Source: Opisthorchis felineus
Taxonomy: Eukaryota > Platyhelminthes > Trematoda > Opisthorchiida > Opisthorchiidae
Length of the DNA stretch: 64,000 nt
NCBI GenBank assembly: GCA_004794785.1
Contig: SJOL01008692.1
Coordinates: 1,137,640-1,201,639 of the forward strand
Direction: 5' to 3'
The notes below the pieces were generated by a model that worked only from the letters and a program-made list of their open reading frames with translations, ran no database searches and was not told the DNA's origin. Shown here piece after piece: positions 62,001 to 64,000 of the stretch. Every line of letters begins with the position of its first letter. Within the stretch, counting starts at the first letter, position 1. A program made the translations under genes and the position numbers.

Positions 62001-62935
62001 GGTAGTAGTGAAACGGGTTTCGACAGGCACCGAGACTACGTTCATGTCGTTCAGCTTATCACCATTCTGGTCCCTAGCTACCATGCCATCCGAAGGAAGC
62101 ACAAGGGCACTCCCGGGACCATATAAATGAACCGTTGTTTGAGGTCTCCGTCTTTGTGCTCATAATTCCAATCCGATTCAGCTTTCCTCGCGTTAAGTAT
62201 TTCGGTGATGTCATATGAATGCCAGATTTTTAGTCATCGGAGTCCCCGAATGTTGTCCTGCATTCGAACATAAGCTGTGCTTAGACCTGGATTTTCTCTG
62301 AATGTTCATTCAACTTTCTGTTCAGCCTAGAAAATGAGTAGGTGGTGTCGGTATTTGCCTGTGCCTAAACACACCTTTCTATTTTTCCTTCGCCCTCCTC
62401 TAAAAAAAGTCTCGTTGGACCCGAAGCACATTACTCAGTGAGAGAATACAGCGCCTGGGGTGGTCACCGGTACTACTTCCATGAATTTCAGCGTCCATAT
62501 TCGCATCAGCAACATCGTCACCACCATCACACGGAAGTACATAGTTGAGAGATTTCCTTGTTGGTGAGTTTTGTGGGTATTTTGCTTGCTATTCCCAATA
62601 CTTTTTCCGTGGTCTGTGTGCAGTAAAACGCGGAGCAGCTGGCCCACCTGTTGCAATAGCTGACGCTAACCGTCACTTCAGGAGCTTTTGGGATCTGTTG
62701 ATATCTAAAGACAATCGTTTGCCAAACAACGCATTTGAGCCGCCTCTGAACTTTGTGGGAGGTTTATTGTACTTTCGTGTGGGGATTGGACCTTTTTGCC
62801 GAAAGCCTCCTTTGTACTTTCAGATTTCATTCTTCAAAGCCTGTCACAGTTGGGGCGCCCCCCACTCGTCCGTACGGTCATAGGTTATCGTCCAGTTTTT
62901 CATCCTACTCCCTACCGCAGCCCTCCGTTCCATAA
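16836..62935 (+). CDS. AKNA-like protein, 18-exon gene (whole coding span)
   Basis: Spliced gene assembled from exons 16807-17057, 19128-19373, 26507-26655, 28588-28792, 30068-30645, 33367-33542, 36691-36951, 39275-39556, 42069-42184, 42223-42382, 42431-42597, 43805-44208, 54308-54414, 57631-58267, 58940-59042, 60233-60282, 62410-62536 and 62840-62935. Every junction is GT-AG and keeps phase; total coding length is 4086 nt (1361 residues). Residues about 275-316 (tyrosine/leucine-rich helix ending [13 protein letters not shown]) and 527-640 (helices, then [13 protein letters not shown]) match the AKNA family signature as I remember it. The remainder is low-complexity Ser/Pro/Gln with a Cys-rich patch at 1147-1193. 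Length is close to vertebrate AKNA (about 1.4 kb codons). Known vertebrate role: centrosomal microtubule organisation, earlier reported as an AT-hook transcription factor; no RGRP-type AT-hook core is visible here. Exons 1-14 are well supported; exons 15-18 rest on weaker acceptors. Extra or alternative exons in the large introns cannot be excluded. Confidence 0.75.
19128..19373 (+). CDS. AKNA-like gene exon 2
   Basis: Residues 75-156. The acceptor is CTTTTTCAG and the donor is GTACGT at 19374; both ends are phase 0. The peptide is acidic and Pro-rich ([15 protein letters not shown]) and includes [15 protein letters not shown]. No domain is recognised. It follows exon 1 after a 2.07-kb intron in which I found no further exon. 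Confidence 0.75.
22396..22440. repeat. AAT-rich simple repeat
   Basis: AATAATAATAACAGTAATAA, continuing as AATAATATTAATGTTAAT. It could be a degenerate SINE tail, as the family ends in ATT repeats, but no SINE body adjoins it. Confidence 0.6.
22754..22913 (+). mobile_element. tRNA-derived SINE, copy 3a (3'-truncated, with TSD)
   Basis: Starts GCGAGATGGCTCAAGTGGTT and has an intact B box. It ends early after CCTTCGGGTG without the 3' domain or tail. It is flanked by perfect 13-bp repeats TCCCAACATGCAG at 22741-22753 and 22914-22926. A second, inverted copy lies 26 bp further on. Confidence 0.9.
22940..23129 (-). mobile_element. tRNA-derived SINE, copy 3b (inverted, with TSD)
   Basis: Full-length copy in minus orientation, reading in plus from CGTTCAGCTGTAGCACCC to GAGCTATCTCGAGCT. 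It is flanked by its own perfect 10-bp duplication GACACTTCTA at 22930-22939 and 23130-23139, so it inserted independently of copy 3a. Confidence 0.9.
24915..25111 (+). mobile_element. tRNA-derived SINE, copy 4
   Basis: Full-length. The A box is altered by a T insertion (CAGTGGTTTTTAGCGCG) and the B box GGTTCGAACCC is intact. The tail GGTTATTATTGATTATT shows the ATT-repeat 3' end of the family. Confidence 0.9.
25196..25245 (-). mobile_element. Probable diverged 5S-SINE body fragment
   Basis: Plus-strand ACAGCATTAACACTGATACTTCACTG resembles the body of the 45.1-kb element read on the minus strand. The hairpin is disrupted and the match is short. Confidence 0.35.
25359..25513 (-). mobile_element. 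tRNA-derived SINE, copy 5
   Basis: Minus-strand copy with a roughly 25-bp body deletion: GGACTGGGACAGGAGCAGTC lacks the CCTGGCAGTATCCCAGCC part found in other copies. The B-box region reads GTGTTCGAACCACAG in plus orientation. Confidence 0.85.
26507..26655 (+). CDS. AKNA-like gene exon 3
   Basis: Residues 157-205 plus two bases of codon 206. It has a T-rich acceptor ending ATGCAG and donor GTAAGA. It enters in phase 0 and leaves two bases (CG), which the T at 28588 completes to Arg. The peptide is Ser/Pro/Gln-rich with no stop in frame. It has no internal start codon, so it is supported mainly by splice sites and phase. Confidence 0.75.
27476..27650 (-). mobile_element. tRNA-derived SINE, copy 6 (with TSD)
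   Basis: Full-length minus-strand copy. It is flanked by AGCAACAATG (27466-27475) and AGTAACAATG (27651-27660), a 10-bp duplication with one mismatch. Confidence 0.9.
27914..28094 (-). mobile_element. tRNA-derived SINE, copy 7
   Basis: Diverged full-length minus-strand copy. The 3' end (ATTCGGCTATGAAATCCTTC) is mutated, but the tRNA-like head with GTTCGAACCACGAACC is kept. No clear target duplication. Confidence 0.85.
28588..28792 (+). CDS. AKNA-like gene exon 4
   Basis: Residues 206-274. The acceptor is TTTGTAG and the donor GTGTGA is weak. The peptide is a Ser/Thr/Pro/Asn-rich linker that turns helical at its end ([14 protein letters not shown]), leading directly into the coiled-coil-like start of exon 5. 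Phase in is 2 and phase out is 0. Confidence 0.75.
30068..30645 (+). CDS. AKNA-like gene exon 5, core AKNA motif and first PPxY
   Basis: Residues 275-466 plus two bases of codon 467; this is the most diagnostic exon. It opens with a charged helix ([16 protein letters not shown]), then [13 protein letters not shown] and [13 protein letters not shown] at 304-316. This resembles the vertebrate AKNA signature of a helix followed by an E-x-TID-x-LR-x-GA pattern (recalled, not aligned). The remaining ~150 residues are Ser/Arg/Pro-rich and include a PPPY motif ending at Tyr406 (30452-30463), a potential WW-domain ligand. The acceptor is TTTTTAG and the donor is GTGAGT at 30646. The apparent continuation to TGA at 30649 is only intron read-through, since CA joins G at 33367 to give Gln. 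Confidence 0.85.
31171..31620 (-). mobile_element. Gypsy-type LTR retrotransposon integrase C-terminal fragment
   Basis: The minus-strand frame contains a KITKHIM start, [27 protein letters not shown] and [13 protein letters not shown]. This is the typical end of Gypsy integrase (YR.TP..... SPA..L.GR, then the beta-barrel C-terminal domain). Upstream remnants (SNGK.ESAVK-like) extend to about 31.6 kb in shifted frames. I could not find LTRs or the rest of pol. It lies antisense in the intron between exons 5 and 6. Confidence 0.8.
33367..33542 (+). CDS. AKNA-like gene exon 6
   Basis: Residues 467-525 plus one base. The acceptor is TTACAG and the donor is GTAAGC. Only the phase imposed by exon 5 stays open across the exon; the frame starting at its first base stops after 14 codons. 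The peptide is a Ser/Gln/Pro-rich spacer ([18 protein letters not shown]) between the two conserved helical blocks. Confidence 0.8.
34735..35100. repeat. Palindromic interspersed repeat, copy A
   Basis: Contains AGCTGGATCTCTCGTTTATG near one side and ATCATAAACGGAAAATTCAA on the other as imperfect inverted arms. Further on (34975-35055) is the block CTACCTGATGAGCTCCATGA...TTTTCAGCAACCTTATAAGT, shared in inverted form with copies B and C. It is non-coding; apparent ORFs are by-products of the shared DNA. Confidence 0.65.
36130..36520 (-). mobile_element. LINE reverse-transcriptase tail fragment
   Basis: Minus strand: [19 protein letters not shown], then [27 protein letters not shown] and [12 protein letters not shown]. 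This is the characteristic extreme C-terminus of RTE-like trematode LINE proteins as I recall it. It is decayed and sits in the intron before exon 7. Confidence 0.75.
36691..36951 (+). CDS. AKNA-like gene exon 7, central helical block
   Basis: Residues 526-612 plus one base. The acceptor CTCTTTCCAG is strong and the donor is GTAAGA. After a short Ser/Thr/Pro start the peptide is predominantly helical: [17 protein letters not shown], then a linker with [10 protein letters not shown], then [19 protein letters not shown]. This arrangement precedes the second conserved motif in exon 8 and fits the helical core of AKNA proteins as I recall it. The A left over joins AA of exon 8 to give Lys613. Confidence 0.8.
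39275..39556 (+). CDS. AKNA-like gene exon 8, second AKNA motif
   Basis: Residues 613-706 plus one base. It begins [26 protein letters not shown]. The [13 protein letters not shown] stretch (623-635) is the second AKNA-type signature. The rest is Ser/His-rich ([17 protein letters not shown]). The acceptor is CCCCTATAG and the donor is GTAAGG at 39557. The ATG at 39295 is internal, not a start. Confidence 0.8.
40922..41119 (-). mobile_element. tRNA-derived SINE, copy 8
   Basis: Full-length minus-strand copy. Its tail appears in plus orientation as GTAATAATAAATAATAATCG, the clearest ATT-repeat tail in the window. Head and both promoter boxes are present. Confidence 0.9.
42069..42184 (+). CDS. 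AKNA-like gene exon 9
   Basis: Residues 707-745. The acceptor is CCACACAG and the donor is GTGAGT. The peptide is helical and rich in Leu and Gln ([18 protein letters not shown], then [11 protein letters not shown]), suggesting it continues the alpha-helical region. It begins with two bases and ends in phase 0, and is separated from exon 10 by only 38 bp. Confidence 0.8.
42185..42222 (+). other. 38-bp micro-intron
   Basis: GTGAGT...CCCCTCAG between exons 9 and 10. Reading through is impossible in frame because 38 is not divisible by three. It is among the shortest workable spliceosomal introns, next to multi-kilobase introns in the same gene. Confidence 0.75.
42223..42382 (+). CDS. AKNA-like gene exon 10
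   Basis: Residues 746-798 plus one base. The acceptor is TTCCCCTCAG and the donor is GTATGT. The peptide ([17 protein letters not shown], then [20 protein letters not shown]) is acidic and helical. It contains ATG codons but no long ORF, so it is easy to miss in ORF scans. Its phase joins both neighbours exactly across two very short introns. Confidence 0.75.
42383..42430 (+). other. 48-bp micro-intron
   Basis: GTATGT...GTCTTGCAG between exons 10 and 11. It lies between a phase-1 donor and a matching acceptor. Confidence 0.75.
42431..42597 (+). CDS. AKNA-like gene exon 11
   Basis: Residues 799-854. The acceptor is GTCTTGCAG and the donor is GTAAGG. The peptide is a basic, Ser-rich linker with a run of Ser ([13 protein letters not shown]) followed by Arg/Asn-rich sequence, ending VPVTIMH in phase 0. 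It is probably disordered. Confidence 0.75.
43805..44208 (+). CDS. AKNA-like gene exon 12
   Basis: Residues 855-988 plus two bases. The acceptor is CGTTTTCAG and the donor is GTATTT. It is Ser/Thr-rich throughout ([37 protein letters not shown]) and ends [11 protein letters not shown]. The exon starts in phase 0, matching exon 11 directly. An overlapping open frame over the same bases is a shadow: entering in that frame would break the phase from exon 11. Confidence 0.75.
44731..44786 (+). mobile_element. Diverged 5S-SINE body fragment
   Basis: Plus-strand GAAGCATCAGTGTTGAGCAT, then TGATGTTATGCTATCGATGATAATGATG, parallels the body and tail of the element at 45.1 kb in the opposite orientation. 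It lacks the 5S head and is only about 350 bp from the full copy. Confidence 0.5.
45133..45317 (-). mobile_element. 5S rRNA-derived SINE (SINE3-like) with 12-bp target-site duplication
   Basis: On the minus strand the element starts with a complete 5S rRNA sequence (head 45203-45320, sharing its first bases with the duplication). A ~70-nt body and an ATGATGATGATG tail follow. The perfect direct repeat GCCATCCCTGAT flanks it at 45121-45132 and 45318-45329. The internal 5S control regions (around GAAGTTAAGCAACG and GGGTGACCGGCTGGGAA) look intact, so it could be transcribed by RNA polymerase III. No T-run follows the 5S 3' end. The body recurs, truncated, near 54.85, 44.75 and 25.2 kb. This is the architecture of SINE3 elements known from zebrafish (established knowledge). 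The LINE partner is unknown. Confidence 0.85.
45203..45320 (-). rRNA. 5S rRNA sequence (head of the SINE; not a host 5S gene)
   Basis: A 118-nt match to eukaryotic 5S rRNA from its terminal stem GGCCGCGACC to GTTGCGGCC. The ends are complementary (GGCCGC with GCGGCC), and the universally conserved GTTAAGCAACG and CGGTTAGTAC...GGGTGACC stretches are present. Length is one or two bases short of a typical 5S (119-120). Because it is embedded in a retroposed unit and lacks a T-run terminator, I treat it as a retro-pseudogene or SINE head rather than a member of a 5S array. Confidence 0.85.
45375..45556 (+). mobile_element. tRNA-derived SINE, copy 9 (old)
   Basis: Strongly diverged copy (GCTGGTTAAGGTGCGTACTT, GGTTAGAGCCCAATCG in place of the B box), with a recognisable body CTAGGCTTGGGCAACC and 3' end GGACGATTATCTC. 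It sits 46 bp beyond the 5S-derived SINE. Confidence 0.75.
45766..45924 (-). mobile_element. tRNA-derived SINE, copy 10 (old)
   Basis: Diverged minus-strand copy. The best-kept part reads AAGGCTGGGATACTGCCAGG in plus orientation; the head has lost its B box. Confidence 0.7.
48122..48160. repeat. 16-bp tandem repeat
   Basis: About 2.5 units of GCAAGCTTGCAAGCAT / GCAAACTTGCAAGCAT / GCAAACT. Each unit is itself near-palindromic, and it is followed at once by a T-rich acceptor-like site (CTCTTGCAG). Confidence 0.7.
51420..51705. repeat. Palindromic interspersed repeat, copy B
   Basis: 51440-51515 (CTACTCATAAGGTTGTTGAA...GGCGCATCAGGTAGGCGCAG) is the reverse complement of the 35.0-kb block. 51632-51695 is an almost perfect hairpin of about 30-bp arms (GGCTGAATCTCTCGTTTATG against its complement). 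Both modules occur together, as in copies A and C. Confidence 0.7.
52634..52751 (+). mobile_element. tRNA-derived SINE, copy 11 (5'-truncated)
   Basis: Begins at CACCTCCGCCTCTCGACTTC and lacks the whole tRNA-like head. The body and GTTACAGCTGAACGA end are intact. Immediately upstream is a different tRNA-like stretch (52.56-52.62 kb). Confidence 0.85.
54308..54414 (+). CDS. AKNA-like gene exon 13
   Basis: Residues 989-1024 plus one base. The acceptor follows a pyrimidine tract (TTTTCTTCCTCGGTCAG) and the donor is GTGAGG. Two frames are open. The one fixed by exon 12 (AG + G = Arg) reads [19 protein letters not shown], then Gln-rich [12 protein letters not shown], and its outgoing phase fits exon 14. 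The 10.1-kb intron before it is the largest, so missed exons are most likely here. Confidence 0.6.
54838..54902 (-). mobile_element. Truncated copy of the 5S-SINE body
   Basis: Minus-strand fragment matching the body: GTACGGCAGTGAAGCATCAG, then the hairpin, then a repeat of CATCATCATCATCATCA on the plus strand. The 5S head is absent, so it is 5'-truncated, as expected for incomplete reverse transcription. Confidence 0.65.
55020..55705 (-). mobile_element. LINE reverse-transcriptase tail fragment
   Basis: Minus strand from 55705: [66 protein letters not shown], then [20 protein letters not shown] and [15 protein letters not shown] to about 55.06 kb. The C-terminus is nearly complete, with a few frameshifts. 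A SINE in the opposite orientation begins 18 bp upstream of its 5' end. Confidence 0.85.
55723..55908 (+). mobile_element. tRNA-derived SINE, copy 12
   Basis: Full-length plus-strand copy with an intact A box and a B box with one change (GGTTCGAACACG). It abuts the 5' end of a minus-strand LINE tail. Confidence 0.9.
56500..57280 (+). mobile_element. LINE reverse-transcriptase C-terminal half
   Basis: Plus strand: motif C remnant [15 protein letters not shown] (normally YADD), [40 protein letters not shown], then RHYTSL. After deletions come [26 protein letters not shown] and [10 protein letters not shown]. This is colinear with the tail of the 55.0-55.7-kb copy but on the opposite strand. 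It has multiple stops and lies in the intron before exon 14. Confidence 0.85.
57631..58267 (+). CDS. AKNA-like gene exon 14, Cys-rich module and second PPxY
   Basis: Residues 1025-1236 plus two bases; the largest exon. The acceptor TTTTTTTCAG is very strong. It starts acidic ([18 protein letters not shown]), then Ser/Thr/Pro, then basic ([18 protein letters not shown]). Nine cysteines fall between 1147 and 1193 ([27 protein letters not shown]), together with PPAY ending at Tyr1165 (58041-58052). The cysteine spacing suggests metal binding; CFTCGGTG is reminiscent of a DnaJ-type CxxCxGxG repeat, but only once, so I do not assign that family. The donor GTGAGT at 58268 is strong. Without splicing the frame would stop at 58269-58271. 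Confidence 0.8.
58530..58709 (+). mobile_element. tRNA-derived SINE, copy 13
   Basis: Full-length but diverged (GATAGCTCAGTGGTTAAGGC; B box GGTTCGAATTC). It lies in the short intron between exons 14 and 15, 230 bp before exon 15. Confidence 0.85.
58940..59042 (+). CDS. AKNA-like gene exon 15 (probable)
   Basis: Residues 1237-1271. With the acceptor TAATTCCAG at 58939, AA of exon 14 plus G gives Lys and the frame [17 protein letters not shown], then [16 protein letters not shown], runs to the donor GTACTT. A better-looking acceptor lies upstream at about 58896 (TGTTTTCAG) in the same frame, but it needs a different incoming phase. A missing small exon could explain that. Confidence 0.55.
59232..59415 (-). 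mobile_element. tRNA-derived SINE, copy 14 (perfect TSD)
   Basis: Complete minus-strand copy flanked by a perfect 12-bp duplication CACGGAATCTTA at 59220-59231 and 59416-59427. The head ends GCGAGATGGCTCAGTGGTTA (minus strand). It is close to the family consensus, which suggests a recent insertion. Confidence 0.92.
60233..60282 (+). CDS. AKNA-like gene exon 16 (tentative, very short)
   Basis: Residues 1272-1287 plus two bases ([16 protein letters not shown]). The acceptor area reads CAAGCAGTAAAG. Only the last AG (60232) is in phase with exon 15; the more canonical CAG at 60227 is not. The donor is GTACCA. The outgoing CG joins T at 62410 to give Arg. It is supported by phase and composition only. 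Confidence 0.4.
61335..61800. repeat. Palindromic interspersed repeat, copy C (two inverted blocks)
   Basis: Contains AGCTGAATCTCTCGTTTATC (61356), then the shared block on plus (61475-61560, CTACTCATGAAGTTGCTGGA...GGGGCTCATCAGGTGGACGC) and again inverted (61700-61795). It is therefore a ~90-bp inverted repeat around a ~140-bp centre. This looks like the most complete example of the family. Confidence 0.7.
62048..62109 (-). mobile_element. tRNA-derived SINE 3' fragment, copy 15
   Basis: Only the 3' third is left: plus-orientation CGTTCAGCTTATCACC, then CTAGCTACCATGCCATCCGA. It is 5'-truncated and diverged. Confidence 0.65.
62410..62536 (+). CDS. AKNA-like gene exon 17 (probable, His/Tyr-rich)
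   Basis: Residues 1288-1330. A pyrimidine-rich stretch (TTTTTCCTTCGCCCTCCTC) precedes an unusual acceptor AAAAAAAG. The peptide [17 protein letters not shown], then [10 protein letters not shown], is aromatic and His-rich, unlike the surrounding non-coding sequence. The donor GTACAT at 62537 gives phase 0. If unspliced, the frame ends at TGA 62546-62548, which would be an alternative C-terminus. Confidence 0.55.
62840..62935 (+). CDS. AKNA-like gene terminal exon 18 (probable)
   Basis: Residues 1331-1361 and stop TAA at 62933-62935. It reads [20 protein letters not shown], then [11 protein letters not shown]. The acceptor used is TTCTTCAAAG, in phase 0 with exon 17. A nearby TTTCAG at 62825 is in the same frame but needs another phase. 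The Ser/Pro-rich tail fits the rest of the protein, and a poly(A) signal lies 107 nt downstream. Confidence 0.55.
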   Translation, partial: PVTVGAPPTRPYGHRLSSSFSSYSLPQPSVP

Positions 62936-64000
62936 TTAAGCTAATACCGTCGCAAGACATTGAGGTGATACGGCTTAAAGCATTATCGAGCTTCAAAGTC
63001 TCATCCCAACGTTCCTCCCAGCAATATTACGAACAGAGGTGAATAAATAGAAGCTCGTTAGTTTCACTGCTCAGCCGAATTTAAAACGAAGTGATCAGTA
63101 ACACCTTGTTTTAAAGGTCTTCAGTTTTACCAAAGGGTACGAATTCGAATCCAATGCTCATAGTTCTTGCATAAGACAGTGCTTCCCAGCCCAGACCAAT
63201 TCGACGCTGTGCGGTGTGTGCTTGTTAGTTTTGTGCGCTTTGTTGTTGTTGAAACTTTTGTTGCTCCGAATTGAGGCAATTTCTAGCGCATCTTCACCTC
63301 ACCACATACACTAACATCATTTCTTTCTTCTACCGCCACAGATTTTTCGTCGAAACGGGGAAGCCTCTGGTCGTCCATTTGATTGGCATAAATTCATTGC
63401 AGCTAGACTTTTGTCTAAATACGGTTTGCCAGTTAACAGCTTCTTTTTTGTTAGCCCAATGTGATGACTTTTCTTACACCGACTCATCTTTCTAAAGTGC
63501 TACCCTTAACATGCATGTGAGGTCAGTCCCTATCCCAATTTCTTCCCTCGATGAACATCAGTTCTCTCTTTTTTTAAACATAATTGTATTTCATCTTATT
63601 ATCTTTACATCATCTTGTACATGTTTATTGTCTCGATTTGGAGGGTATGACTGCGTTAGCTTGCCTCATCTCCTTCACTTAGTGTAATTTTCAATTTGTA
63701 CTCGCCTTCTGATGACAGTATATTGTTTGTGATATAACACGTTCGATTGTCAGAAGAGTTCATGGATGCTGCAACTACACTCTACCCCACCGCCCGCCCC
63801 CTTTGTTAGCACAGTAGGTATCCCGACCGAAAATCGGTCGGCTCACGGAAAGAGGCAGTCTCTTCAATTTCCACATTCGGAATAGTATTCATATTGAATG
63901 CGTGTTCAAAAACTAAGACATTTAGTACCATCGGAATAAGCCCTTTTGGCTAGCCCCTCGAGGCCTCTGCTGAATTTCAGCACCCGGGAGCGACCAGCCC
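62936..64000. other. 3' UTR and downstream flank
   Basis: After the stop codon and the poly(A) signal at 63042 I see no coding potential, repeat copy or RNA gene. One short perfect hairpin, CCGACCGA-AAA-TCGGTCGG, lies at about 63821-63839; its role is unknown. Confidence 0.4.
63042..63047 (+). terminator. Polyadenylation signal AATAAA
   Basis: Canonical AATAAA about 107 nt after the proposed stop codon, on the gene strand. It marks the likely 3' end of the AKNA-like transcript. Confidence 0.5.

Overview
The window looks like nuclear DNA of a multicellular eukaryote, most likely a digenean flatworm close to the opisthorchiid liver flukes. Reasons: GT-AG introns from under 50 bases to about 10 kb, no operon-like ORF packing, dense decayed LINEs, and a tRNA-derived SINE whose translated shadow (reading like [12 protein letters not shown]) I associate from memory with Clonorchis and Opisthorchis gene models. 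The species assignment is inference.

Only one host gene can be supported. It is a plus-strand, AKNA-like gene running from about 16.8 kb to 62.9 kb. I assembled it by eye from 18 exons, requiring an open frame, a plausible acceptor and donor, and matching phase at every junction. All 17 junctions keep frame, and the coding length is 4086 nt (1361 residues plus stop). Exon 5 ([13 protein letters not shown]) and exon 8 ([13 protein letters not shown]) carry the AKNA-type signatures, separated by helical exon 7. The rest is Ser/Pro-rich, with two PPxY motifs, a Cys-rich C-terminal module, and His- and Ser/Pro-rich final exons. In vertebrates AKNA acts at the centrosome and microtubules, and was first described as an AT-hook transcription factor. 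I see no AT-hook core in this protein.

Layout: 1-16.7 kb is a graveyard of non-LTR retrotransposons. It holds a minus-strand ORF1 PHD-like finger, a plus-strand RT start, back-to-back minus and plus RT copies at 9.8-13.4 kb, another decayed plus-strand RT at 14-14.7 kb, and two SINE copies. Stretches at 1.2-9.7 kb and 15.2-16.7 kb hold nothing I can name. From 16.8 to 62.9 kb the gene's large introns contain most SINE copies, a Gypsy-type integrase fragment, three LINE tails, a palindromic repeat family (34.7, 51.4 and 61.3 kb) and a 5S rRNA-derived retroposon. From 62.9 to 64 kb there is only 3' UTR, a poly(A) signal and unremarkable flank.

The most novel item is a SINE at 45.1-45.3 kb: a complete 118-nt 5S rRNA sequence fused to a roughly 70-nt body with a perfect hairpin and an ATG-repeat tail, flanked by a perfect 12-bp target-site duplication. 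Truncated body copies occur elsewhere in the window. All splice sites, coordinates and homologies were judged by eye, without alignment or database search.
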